Shown: piece by piece, positions 21,978 to 32,348 of the stretch
Position numbering within the stretch: position 1 is the stretch's first letter
Layout: every line of letters starts with the position of its first letter
Assembly: GCA_030374765.1 (NCBI GenBank)
Contig: JARGXX010000077.1
Span: 248,001-312,000, forward strand
Length of the DNA stretch: 64,000 nt
Reading direction: 5' to 3'
Source: Agarophyton chilense
Taxonomy: Eukaryota > Rhodophyta > Florideophyceae > Gracilariales > Gracilariaceae
Translations under genes and position numbers: made by a program
Notes under the pieces: generated by a model
Database searches by the model: none
Told to the model about the DNA's origin: nothing
The model's input: only the letters and a program-made list of their open reading frames with translations

Positions 21978-24900
21978 CTACGCAAAACGATGGAGTTTAA
22001 GCGTTACAAAGTTCTCCAATGAATTGACGAATCTATTTTGCGGCTTCTTTGATTCCGCTTCTGGTATGGTAGCGCGATTAAGAACGGCTTCAGAGTGCCA
22101 TTTGTTCCAGCATTTTGAACTAATGGCTTGCTTGCATATGCAGCACCATTGACGTTGACGAGATCTACCTTTCTTACGAAAGCTTTTCCAATTATTTCGA
22201 ATTATATGACTGTACGAACATATCGAACAGTGAACGTGTTTCTCCCTAACCTTCAAATGTGATAATCTTTGTTCGAGATTACTTTTTTTTGTCTTCTTCG
22301 CGGTTGTACATCTTGACATTGTTTCTTCAATACATCGGCTCTCCAACAAAAGTATTTGCGTAGAAAGGCATTTCCACTATAGCTTCATTGCTGCTTGCAC
22401 ACGTCACAGCCTTAAAAGATTCTCTTGCGTTGGCGTATTATTTTGCCAGTTGCCGAGCATATTATGTGAACGAGGCGCATTTTGCCGATTTCTTTTGGCA
22501 CTCCCTGTAAGCCTTTCCATCCAAATCTTATACGTCAAGAGGTAGATTTTTATTCTGCCGAGCAACTGAAAGTCGGTGTACCACAGCGGCGTAATTAACC
22601 TGCGCACATACTAAGCGGGCAATGATGTTAGCAATCGGGTTTTCTCCACTGTTTTTGTAGCACAGGCTTGTGATCGCTATACTAACCTCGTCTACACCAC
22701 CCTTAAAATAGTTCCAGTACACAAAGGCCGTAGGGCGTGGGCGTATCATTCTTGCAGGTGGCAGGAATCCATATCGCATGCAAGTTCGCGATACGCAATA
22801 CTACTATTGTAAAATGAGGCATATGAATGCAGGTCCGACGCATGGAACTGCCTGAAAAGTTCACCGTAGTCAAGTTGAATTGAGGTAGACTTTTCCAGAC
22901 CCATTCAAAAGCCGCCACTCGGATTGAAGAAAGAACATAAGCATAAATTGTCATTAAGCTCTGAAAAAATTCCACAATGCTCACGTGAATTATGTCACCG
23001 ACTCCACAATAACTCCCCTTTGCTTCCACGAACATAATGCATTTGATATTGAGAGGTAATGCATGAGGTATACATTGAGCTCGATGTTCTGTGGGTGAAA
23101 CAAGTTTGTCAAACTGCTTCAATGATTTCCCAATCCGACCGACTTTTTTGATATATGTGAGGGCAGCAAAGTCACTTTTCTTCTGACAAGTGGCTTCAAT
23201 AGTGTTTAAGGCAGTCAAAGTCTTAATTTCAACTACACAGATATGTAGTAATTCGTCATGGTCTGAAAAACACAATACTACATCGGAGCTACCAGAAATC
23301 ATTGGCTCCATCATAGACGAAAGCAGCCCTGTTGTTCGAATGCTTTGCATCGAAAATGGTTTCTCAGTATATTCATCGTTTCTCGAGCAGACGAATGTAC
23401 CATTTGTTATACTGTGCGTCTCAACAATGTCGGGTAGAGCTTTCAGTACCTGCATATCGTTGGAAGTTCTTTCCTTTATACTGGCCATGCTTACCAGTGG
23501 TTTCATGACCCAAGATGTTAATCATTTTCTGTACATGTTGGACGGAAACGTTGTGTGTGTAGTATAAACATTTCTGCCGGACACCAGAGCTGAAAGAGCG
23601 TCGATTCTGTCTTCATGTTATTGAGTGATAGCGAGTAAAAATCCCTGAGATGTTTTCGAAGTGAACTGGAAAGCCCTGCCTAGAAACCATCTGGGGTCTT
23701 CGTATTGTATCAACCTTTCTTCTGTGACACGACACATTACATGAATAGCCTTCGTTCGGGCCAATTACATAATGTACTCTGTGGTGATACTCTCATTTTT
23801 ATTCGATATGGATCGATCGTTAACGAGGTGAAAGATTTCTCTTCCAAAAACAGTCTTTCGTTTTTCATGCCCGGCCTGGTATGAGAGTGAACTTTGTCGC
23901 ATCAATAGGCGGTTGTTATTATGGTAGATGACTGCAATGCACCCATTGAAGCTCTCGCGTTAGACAGCTGCTTTTATTTGTCTTCCAGATGTTGCGTTAG
24001 GCTTTTTTCGAGGACTGCATATTGCCCTGAACTCCTTCTCACTGACCACTACTTCTTTGTGTTTCTTGCGAATTGGACCGTCGCCAAAAACAAAGGAAAA
24101 GTCCAAATTCTTTTTGCGCGTACCTATTCCGGTTGTACTCAGTCTATCGTTGATGTATTCGATGGTTTCTTTGCTCTTATATCCTCTATCCGAAGCAAAA
24201 ATTGCATCCACCATTGGTCTTACTGGCCCAGCTGTTCGATCGTTTTGTAATAATCGCACTAGTATCTCCCAGACGTCTGTCACTTTTTCGCCCGTCCTTG
24301 ACTAGTAACTAACCAAGAAAACTAAATTCAATGCAGAACATAACGCGTTTCTCACTGGACCCAGTGCTTTTTGCCGGTTGTTGACATGTGAAATTCTGTA
24401 GGCTGCGCAACTGCTCTAGAACATAGTCTTTGATGATCGTCGTCCAAGATAAACATTTTCAATCTTGGTACATGTAATAGATAACGATTGACGAAAGCCA
24501 GCTCATTTTCAAGTTCAGCTACCATCGCGTTAGCTCGCCGTGGATAGTTTGAACATCCTTCCCCACAGTCCTCTACTATTTGTCTTCTTTTCACTGTGAA
24601 TGATTGCGCTGACCATTTTCAGAGAATCCCTCGCCCAATATTTCCATTGGAAAGAATAAGTCCCTGTTTCGCTAAGGCGTGATTGTCCGCACTGTAGATG
24701 AGTAGAACGTCGCAAACAAATGAATAATAATAACACCTTTGAATTCAAAAGGTCTTGTATACTTTTTTCCTTGAGCATGCAGAACTCGGTTGACAGCAAT
24801 TGTGGTTTTCATCAGAATATAGTCAGAAAGAAAAACATCAAACACTGCCAGCCTGCTTAAATTAGACTGAGACCAGACGTTTGCTTCACGCTGATTTTTC

Positions 24901-25523
24901 TCTAGCTCCTTAGTTACCTGTGGAAGGATGTGATTCGTTTCCTTCATAAAACTCGTTCCCAGCATAGTATTAATCCCACCTATATCAATAAAAAATCTCT
25001 GGAATGGAGAGACATGTCTTCAATCTTCTAAACCTTCTTGGCGCCCATGACATCTCTTGTTTTCGTCGCCATATTCCTTTTCAGGGTTCAATTATTCAGT
25101 ATGCAGAGAGTCTACTGCCCTATTCAATAGACTATCCCGGCCCTCCAAAAACAAGGACGACCACACGTTTTTGGCAGCAGCAAACTGAGCTTCCGCCGCA
25201 TTTTCAAAACATCGGGTTGTATTTATTATACTCTAAATTGAATTGTCCATACGTAGCTGGCGAAATTCTATCTCAAATACGCCAGAGGCACTGTTTTCAT
25301 TTTCGTTGTCAGTGTTTTTGTCTGTGCTCTGATTTGTGTTGTCAATCCACTCTTTGGGTGCAAAAGATATTTCATCTTCGTCGGTTGTTTTTATTGCTTC
25401 AAACTGTGATAATAATTTGCATTGAGTTCTGTTTTCAAAGATCGAAACCGTAACAAAATATATTTTTCTGTGTTCATAGCTACATGCGTGTCTATCGACT
25501 GCGATATATTTTGTACAATGCAC
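21978..25523 (-). pseudogene. transposase-like gene of the DNA transposon, broken
   Basis: Fragments lie on the minus strand from N- to C-terminus. An acidic Asn-rich N-terminal part is at 25523-25233. Two overlapping frames follow at 24965-24352. A segment at 24283-23960 carries ASDRGYKS. A 267-residue frame (23506-22703) contains GSSDVVLCF and, 17 residues after its Asp, VVEIKT. Then come NYFKGGVDEVS (about 22690) and a Cys/His-rich end (22349-21978: CSIC...CCICK...CWNKWH). DRGY, GGVD and the terminal Cys-rich domain recall DDE transposases of the PiggyBac type. The D-x17-E-x-K pattern recalls PD-(D/E)XK nucleases. Frameshifts separate the pieces, and family assignment is tentative. Confidence 0.5.
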
Positions 25524-25798
25524 AAAGCTTCCGCAGTTTTTTCTCTATTCGAGCACTCGGGTTTTTGGATTGAAAGGCCAGTCCTTAAAAGCAAACTTGT
25601 GGCATTTCAAAACTCAGCGGCAGGTAATTGATCGTCAACTGTCTTGTTCATTTTAATACGCAGTTGTTGTGCACTGAAAAAATTGCTTCAGGCTGGTAAC
25701 GGCTCAAATGCATCAACATCAAGATAGCGTGGCTCTACTGAGATAGAACGAGATTGATCAGAAGCTCTTTGCATGATTCACAGGATCTTTGGGAACTC

Positions 25799-26018
25799 AG
25801 GGTGATGTGGTCTCTTATGGGGGGCCGGCGGGGTGCAGTGGGGTGAGGTCTGGATGACGTCATCGTTGCAACAGGTGATTTTCATCCAAAGAGGACTGAT
25901 TTTCACACAAAAGGGACTGATTTTCACCATTTTGGGGTGAAAGGGGACGACATCATCCAAGGTTCACTCACCGAAAAGGTGACCAAAAATCGTCACCCCG
26001 AGGGAACGGGGATATTTT
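25799..26018 (-). repeat. right terminal inverted repeat of the DNA transposon
   Basis: It is the reverse complement of 6031-6229, with a short internal duplication (two copies of a GACTGATTTTCAC unit at about 25894-25930). Confidence 0.8.
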
Positions 26019-26610
26019 CACGATCATCACGGTTGCACTTTTGAGGCGTGTGGAACGCACGAGCGACACGTGCGCCGCTTCGTGTATATTAATGTGTGCG
26101 ACTCGTGTCGGTCCTACAGTTTCACTCAACTTATATAGTATTTAAGCTATTATTTGGACGTAACGCTGTAGAAAGGAGATTTATTTAGAGCCACAAATTC
26201 AGTACGAAACGCAAATGCGTTCTGCGTCGAGTAAGGCGCGCAAGTAGGACAAGCTTGCCGGTACCAGACCGGAAGCCGCACGAATTCTCGCGACGGCCTT
26301 TCTACAAATTGTCTAAAAGGTCGACTTCAGTGGGCTCCGACCAACTCTGGTCAAGTCAGCTCGAGAAAAGCGGCTCACATCCCCCTCCTTGGGCACCAAA
26401 ACTATCAGCACAGTCTGTACCTCTCTTGCCATCAACTCTCCGTCTTTTCTTTATTTACTTGAATGTTGGGTCCGCTCTCTACCGCGACTGCGCCGTTCTT
26501 TTCTGCGAACCCGTCAATCACGTGGGACTGTTTAGCACCTCCTGTTGTTAACAGAACCGCGTGATACGGCGAAGGGCTCACAATCTACGGCCATTTGGCA
26601 CTAGTTCAAG
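26019..26610. other. intergenic, possible leader of the spliced gene
   Basis: One open frame of 98 codons (26255-26551) lacks recognisable motifs. The stretch may be promoter and 5' untranslated region for the candidate gene at 26611. Confidence 0.4.
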
Positions 26611-26902
26611 AGTAAGTGGCTTTCACTGCTCTTTTGGTATTGTGTGCAAGTACTGACTTTTGTCTGTCTTGCATATAGTGCCAACGTCTGCGATTTCTTC
26701 GAGCGAATATTCAACTGTGCAAGGTTTCAATTCGGAAATAGAAGCAGTCAGTCCAACCAACGGAACCACATCCCTCACCGACTCATCACCTTCTACCAAA
26801 CGACTTAGCAATCCGCACGCCCGCCACATCCATAGGGTCGTTACTCAACGTGAGAAGCCTCGCCGCCGTCCTCCATCTCGTAAACTCTCCCTGAAGCGCT
26901 AA
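26611..26902 (+). CDS. candidate small spliced gene, start codon split by an intron
   Basis: A strong intron model is visible at 26612-26678 (67 nt): GTAAGT donor, TACTGAC branch-like box at 26651 and a TGCATATAG acceptor. Splicing joins an A at 26611 to TG at 26679, creating an ATG, and the frame then runs to TAA at 26900-26902, about 74 residues. An in-frame TAG just upstream (26602-26604) means no longer N-terminus is possible on this model. The product is Ser/Thr-rich with a strongly basic C-terminus (REKPRRRPPSRKLSLKR). I do not recognise it. Transcript evidence would be needed to accept it. Confidence 0.35.
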
Positions 26903-27959
26903 TCCGTCTGCAGGATCATCGTGCAGAGTCAGGGCCTACTGAAGGTACACCTAGGTGGCCGTAAGCACCAAAACGCACTACGACGCGCTTATTACAAAGA
27001 TACCGACGTCTGTTGCCGTGTATGCGATATCAAGTTTCCCGAAGCTCACGATCTTTGAGTTCATTATAACAGTTTTATTCATCGTGCCGGCGTCAAAAAG
27101 AAGAACAATACTATTTTCTAGAACGTTTGCGATATATAAATCTAGTTTTTACATCGTTGTATAGGCTTTTGCACATTTCATTTATTACATCACATCTTTA
27201 TACATTTGCGTCTGCCTGCCAAATATATATTGATCATTTTATCATTCACACTCTCTACTCATTACACTCCTCCTTTCTGTCGTCTTTCTTTGACTTCTTT
27301 TCTTTGCCCTATTCTGGGCTGGTACTCTCGAGAGCAAATCTACTACTTTTGTCCCGTTGGGTTGTAGCCACCCGCGTTGTGTCCCCTAATTACTTTGACC
27401 GGATGTGACGTTTACAGTACTCTTGATCTTGGTAGAGATCTATTTTCAATTTCGATGAAAAAAAAAATTCAAAAACTTGAAAGTAAGACTTATCTGCTAT
27501 AAAATTTGTATCCGGCATGATTTCGCAAACCGCAAATAGGGTCTGTTTTGAATCCTTCTTTTCTCCATGGACCCCCCTTAACGTACAAGGGATAGCCAGC
27601 TGTGGCGCGTACCGCGACGATGAGCTGAGTGGGTCAGCTGAAGAACGTAAAGGGAGACAGACGTTCTGACACCCAGACAAACTGAGACACTCCGATTAAA
27701 GGAGTTCTGCCGGAAGACTACGCAAGCGGCCATAGGGAAACGACAGCTGAGATAGTCTCTTCCTCCCCGTGTCCCTTTCTCTACCCTCCCTTCCACCCCA
27801 CACTCACATGTTCATCTCTAGAGAAAGGCAAACCATGTCTATCCCTTTCTTATAAAGTAAACTCCCTATGCGCCAAAGAATAGAAGAGCTTCTTCAAACA
27901 TTCCTCCATTCCGGAAACAACTAGCCCTTTGCGTCTCGGAACTTTATTGCATGGGTACT
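26903..27959. other. no gene seen
   Basis: AT-rich on the left and pyrimidine-rich around 27240-27350. Short frames at 26955-27408 (+) and 27390-27796 (-) have no family motif. Confidence 0.5.
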
Positions 27960-28650
27960 TGTAGTACAATGCTCCACGAGGGGAAAAGACACCCAAGGTG
28001 TTCGAAGCCTTGCTCCCTTCTCCGGGGGAACTCAGCGTACAGTCTTCCGTATCTCCTAGCTGTGGGTGTAACTCCACGGAGACTTCAGGATATACCACGG
28101 AAGTGGGGATAGAGACGAGTACGCAGTGTACGATAGCAATGCCGATAACCCTTGGAACAGGGTAAATAAGGGAATAAATAAAGGGGGAAATTCCAACGGA
28201 GTAGTAGAAATAAGAAGAAGCCAAGAAACAACCCAATACTGGGGCGGAGAAGAAACCTGTAACACCCAGTAAAATATAGGAATAAAAGAAACAGGAAAAC
28301 ACACAAAGTGTAGTAAGAATCACTCATTAAGAGATGCCGGTGGGATAACTGAACCGATGGAAATGTGGATGCCCTCCGAAGGGAGTAGTAATCCTGCAAA
28401 GGCAGTCCCAATTAGAGCCGAACACACGGTACCCATTTACTTGGTGATGGCGACGGCGAGATCGCCGGAGCACAAGTACTGTTCTACTGTGGCCACTAGA
28501 CTAATTAAATAAAAAAAAACTAACCTAATGCCACTTATTGTATTACTATATTTCTAATTAATGTTCTTCTCATGTGGGGACCCATTATAACGTGGGTCTC
28601 TGCCTTTAAATATACCACGCTACCATAGCGCCAAAAAACCTATAACTTTC
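27960..28650 (-). repeat. probable solo LTR related to the C/D LTR
   Basis: The + strand start TGTAGTACAATGCTCC, then GAGGGGAAAA, resembles the C/D LTR start TGTAGAACAATGCCCC, then AAGGGGGAAAA. Further in, CCACGGAAGTGGG parallels CCACGAAAGTGGG of C/D, and an AATTAAATAAA stretch occurs at about 28502. No primer site abuts it. The right end is a guess. Confidence 0.35.
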
Positions 28651-28753
28651 CTCTCACAAGTAGAGCATCCCCCAAGAGAGTATCAATATTAACTTATGAG
28701 TATCCGACATCCGGAATTTAGCCTAGGGCATTGCACTACAGTACTGAGTGGTA

Positions 28754-30278
28754 CAGTGCGCAAAATCTAGATAAAGGCACCAGCCTATTCATCCTTACTG
28801 CCATTAACGGTCGGCAAGTGGGCCTTTTTGTCGCAGTCATTACTTAGAAAACCATTATGAAACTAGTTTAAGAGCTTTGCAGAACCAGGTCTAAACCATC
28901 GTTTTCTGAACTTTTAAAAATGCTGAACAAGATAGCGAAATCTAAATAAAGCCAAAACAACGAAACACATTTATTTCATTCAATACTTACTCATTTCACT
29001 CTTTTTCTCTACCACTTGAATTCAGCACTTCTGTATAGAGCTATAAAGTGATTTAATAAACTTTTCGCTTAAATTATTCCCGCATTCAATCACACATTCC
29101 ATGAGCGTTCCAAGATCTTGTAATTGGTTCCGATTGGCGTAGACATGGCGTACTAAAAACCCCCCAAACTATTTCCATAATGTTCAAATTCGGTGATTTG
29201 GCCGGCAAATGTAAAACATTAACATTATGATCAGCCAATCACTTTGTAGTATACACTGAATGGTGTATAGAACCCCGTTTTGCTGAAAGCTAAAACTTTT
29301 TCCAATTGTTTGGCCCGCAAATGGTAACAATTCTTTCTATAACACCTTGCAGTACTTTGTAGAGTCCATGTTACCGACGCAAACGACTAGATTAATTTAA
29401 AAGTAGTAAGAAAAGGCACCTAAAAAAAGCATCACAAAACCCTCCACATTTTGACGCTTAGAACATTGGTCTCTTTTTTCTTTTATCATTTCAATATTGA
29501 CCAAACTCACTTGGTCCATCTAGTTTATTCTCCTCGGAAAAAATAGTTTTCTTCCGTTTCCTCATAAAAAATTCATCTTCTCTCGAGCCCATATAAATTT
29601 GTTTTATTTATTGTAGACATTATTGATATATTCTCCATTTTCTTTTTAATTACATTTGGATCATCATGTTACACTTCTTGTTTACGTCTGACGGAAACTA
29701 AAAGAGAAAAATCATTACAGAGTTCTCTCGCAGAGCCAAATAAGTTTAATACCGAACAAAGCAGAGCTCTTTTAGCTGTCAAACTCATTTTGTTTTATTG
29801 TTAGAGCCTTTATAGCATTTTTTGTAGTTTTTCGGATCTTTGAGGAAGTTTTGGATCACAATGCAGGAGCTTCCAATAGTTTAAGAAACCTCTTTTTGAG
29901 AACAGCAATGAAGTGAAGCTGCAAGTATCCTATCTTTTTCTTTATCCGTCAAAGGTTTTCCACGGCTCATTTTTATGTTTTTGGACTTTGAAGTTGTAGA
30001 AAGTGTCGAGGAGGACGTTGTTAGCTTTTTTTATTCAAAATGCGCGCGCGTTTGTTCAAAGGAAAAAACACTGCATTGGACTTTAATTAGATTTCGGGGG
30101 TGTTTTTTGTACATAGTGTCATTGACAGTGTAGAGAAGTAGAAAAGTTTTATTAATGACGTCTAAAGTGTTTCATTTGTTCTTTTTAAGCGTTACAAGAG
30201 ATTAGGTTGAGAGAGACACGAGAGAAATGGAGTGCATCAACAAAAAGGGGGGTGGCTTTAATTGGATTTCGCGCACTG
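28754..30278 (-). mobile_element. Tc1/mariner element, complete ends, dead
   Basis: The ends read CAGTGCGCAAAATC (left) and, inverted, CAGTGCGCGAAATCC (right), with TA immediately outside on both sides (28752-28753 and 30279-30280), the target duplication of this superfamily. Length is 1525 bp. Each end carries a second, inner copy of the repeat about 180 bp in (GAAATCTAAATAAAG at about 28938; its inverted partner near 30085), an IR/DR layout. Between them is a minus-strand transposase remnant. Confidence 0.85.
29026..29970 (-). pseudogene. Tc1/mariner transposase remnant
   Basis: The ATG at 29970 opens MSRGKPLTDKEKDRILAAS, the N-terminal paired-type helix-turn-helix of Tc1 transposases, followed after a stop by VIQNFLKDPKNY. 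Further on, LLPFAGQTIGKSFSFQQNG (second catalytic region) and LPAKSPNLNIMEIVWG (third region) are read near 29350 and 29180. VYANRNQLQDL and NNLSEKFIKSLYSSI close the protein near 29030. Nonsense codons and frameshifts occur throughout and the second catalytic Asp region is degraded, so it is inactive. The enzyme would have cut and pasted the element at TA sites. Confidence 0.8.
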
Positions 30279-30443
30279 TACGTATACAAACTAAAACAGA
30301 AACCAGATATCTTACCTAATTTCCAATGCCACTCGAACTCGTGGGCGTACAAATTCTCTCCAAGCCTGTCGTTCAGACGCCGCCTCGCCATATACACGAT
30401 GTGCGGTGCCGCCCATCCACACCTTGACAATACAGAGCGCTGG

Positions 30444-31355
30444 CTAGACGACGAAAGAACTTCTTTTTCGTAGGTCAGCGACCAATTCATCGTAGCTTTT
30501 CATTCCGAACACCGATTCGAATTTCTTCCACACTTTTCGTTCCACGGCAGAATCCAATGCAATAGGTTTGAACAGGCCGTCTCCCTCAGCTCTGACCCTT
30601 CTTCCTTCGCATTGCTTCCATCCCATCAATTTCGAGATTGACGTATCATTGAATCGCTCGTCCTTTGCCATAACACTCCTATCGCATTTTCTAGAAATGA
30701 TTCCTACTTGTTCTTCATCGAGGTCAATGTCGAGGAAACGAGCTACGCGTCGAGCAGTGCCGCTGATGTCTCGTACAACGTCCTCGAAAACTAGAAAGAG
30801 TACGTTCGCGTCGAATTCTACCCACGATTTGGTGTGAACAAACCAGTCTGCTATCTGCATGTCTGGGTCACTCAGCAAATTGCGCTCCACAAATTTTGCG
30901 TATACATTCTCCAACAAGCGTGGTGACTCCGGAGGGTCGTCTAACATCCAATCGTACACAAAATCCAGTAAACTCCTCGTAGCACTAATGGGGTTTCGAA
31001 CACAGTACAGGAATTTCGTATCCCATCCCTGAAAGTGAGAGGCGTCTGCATGAGACTTCCAACACATTGGTTCATACGGTTGTATGGATTCCTTTATACC
31101 GGTGGCGTCGCGAGCATCCAAGAATGGCACTACTTCACTAATATCATCATACAGCTCACCGTTTGGATCCGATTGCACTCTCCCGGTCACGGCCATCATC
31201 TGATACAGCATTTGCTGCATCAAAGTTGTTCCAGATTTCATTGGCGTGCTTACCACAGCTCCAAGCTTTAACGGCTTTTCAAAAGATGTGAACTGCGCCG
31301 CAGTTGCACCAATCCTGTGCATCAGTACGTCAACTAATTGATCTGCTTCTGCCAT
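30444..31355 (-). CDS. PAPS-dependent sulfotransferase (Sulfotransfer_1 family)
   Basis: 303 residues, the usual size of soluble sulfotransferases, with no signal peptide or membrane segment. The 5'-phosphosulfate loop is STPMKSGTTLMQQ (residues 36-48). A KSH (100-102) stands where the catalytic Lys-Thr-His motif lies. The 3'-phosphate site is CVRNPISATRS (118-128). The late segment SKLMGWKQCEG takes the place of the usual KGxxGDWK loop in altered form. It would transfer sulfate from PAPS to an alcohol or amine acceptor, probably in the cytosol. The acceptor cannot be told from sequence. The single exon and clean start suggest a live gene. It lies 165 bp from the mariner end. Confidence 0.88.
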   Translation of the reverse strand: MAEADQLVDVLMHRIGATAAQFTSFEKPLKLGAVVSTPMKSGTTLMQQMLYQMMAVTGRVQSDPNGELYDDISEVVPFLDARDATGIKESIQPYEPMCWKSHADASHFQGWDTKFLYCVRNPISATRSLLDFVYDWMLDDPPESPRLLENVYAKFVERNLLSDPDMQIADWFVHTKSWVEFDANVLFLVFEDVVRDISGTARRVARFLDIDLDEEQVGIISRKCDRSVMAKDERFNDTSISKLMGWKQCEGRRVRAEGDGLFKPIALDSAVERKVWKKFESVFGMKSYDELVADLRKRSSFVV

Positions 31356-32348
31356 TGGGATTTGTCTCCAACTCCTCGGCTGTATTGTTGCTCGTTTGAT
31401 TCTTTCCAGAAAACGACCGCCCAGAGCGTGGAGGATAGGAATCTTGTTCTTGTAAGGGCAGAGTTTCGGCCCGATGCAAATGGAAATCTCGAGATTCGTG
31501 AATTCTGCCGAGCGTTTCCTTATCGTAGATTAAGGTTTTTTATGGAGCCTTACTGCGCTTCGTGTCATAGAAAATAGCCGATGCGAATGGGCATCTGCTG
31601 TCTCTGTCAAACCTGAGCCCATCGTTTGCGTTCCTGACCAACGCTCTCCGCACCTCTGTGGATCCCCCACAAAGCGTCCATGGATGACCCAAGGTGGGAT
31701 GGGGGAAACGGCGACAGGTATTCGCCGTGAATCCGTAAATACTGCTCCCCAGAGAGCAAGTCTGCGTCCACCGAGCAAACTTGAATGAACACATGTTGTC
31801 AACTTGTGGAAATACGGCACAGTGGTAGTTCAGCTATGGTCGTGCATAGGCATAGTTCAGTCTTCGAATTGTTGCCATAACTTCTGGAGAGAACTGTCCT
31901 AGGGTATATCATATCGTATGAGCAAGAATGAAAAATTTTCTCGCTGCAGGAAACCTTACCCTTTATATTCTGTTCCAAAGATTTACCTTCGGTAAATCTC
32001 CACTTTTCAGCAAGTTAGAGAAAAGAGGCAGATCTATAAGATACGTATACCTGACATAAGAACTAATCCTCAAAGAAGAAGAAAGAAGAAGAACTAATAT
32101 ACGGCAAGCTTCTGCATGGAAAGCACCGCTGCACACTCTGTATGGAAAGCGCTGCTGCAAAGTCGGCACAAAAATTAAGGCCTCCTGTGCTCTATCTATT
32201 TGGTCAGCTGCTCTTCGAAGTTTCCATTTTCATGCAGTTCTCTTTCACTTTGTTCCGCCACCACAGCCCCGACATACCTATCTTTCTTCCCGCCCCTGTA
32301 ATTCGCTTCCTACTTTACGTCCGAATACATTCTGGAGGAACTCTTACA
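31356..32348. other. intergenic between divergent genes
   Basis: This lies between the start of the sulfotransferase (-) and the start of the repair gene (+), so it should contain both promoters. I see only short frames. A frame open from 32142 continues into the repair gene, but its upstream part looks non-coding. Confidence 0.5.

Larger units (their letters stand above)
6031..26018 (-). mobile_element. decayed DNA transposon with ~200-bp inverted repeats, split by gypsy E
   Basis: Sequence at 6031-6229 reappears as its reverse complement at 25799-26018. Shared blocks, in order from the ends inward, are CCCCGTTCC, GGGTGACGATTTTTGGTCA, GGTGAAAATCAGT, TTTGGATGAAAA, the CACCCGGATCTCACCCC region and AAGAGACCACATCATCC. 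Removing gypsy E (7569-21947 plus one copy of its target duplication) leaves an element of about 5.6 kb. That element has a + strand gene on the left and a minus-strand transposase-like gene on the right, converging near 21970. The target duplication was not resolved. PiggyBac-like features are present in the transposase remnant, but no flanking TTAA was seen, so classification stays open. Confidence 0.75.

Noticed and set aside
26255..26551. 98-codon + frame as a gene
   Set aside because: No motif, no clear start context, and it lies where the leader of the spliced candidate would be.
27850..28411. Hydrophobic minus-strand frames (157 and 108 codons) as a membrane protein gene
   Set aside because: They overlap in different frames within a stretch that resembles an LTR, and the hydrophobic runs come from pyrimidine-rich sequence.
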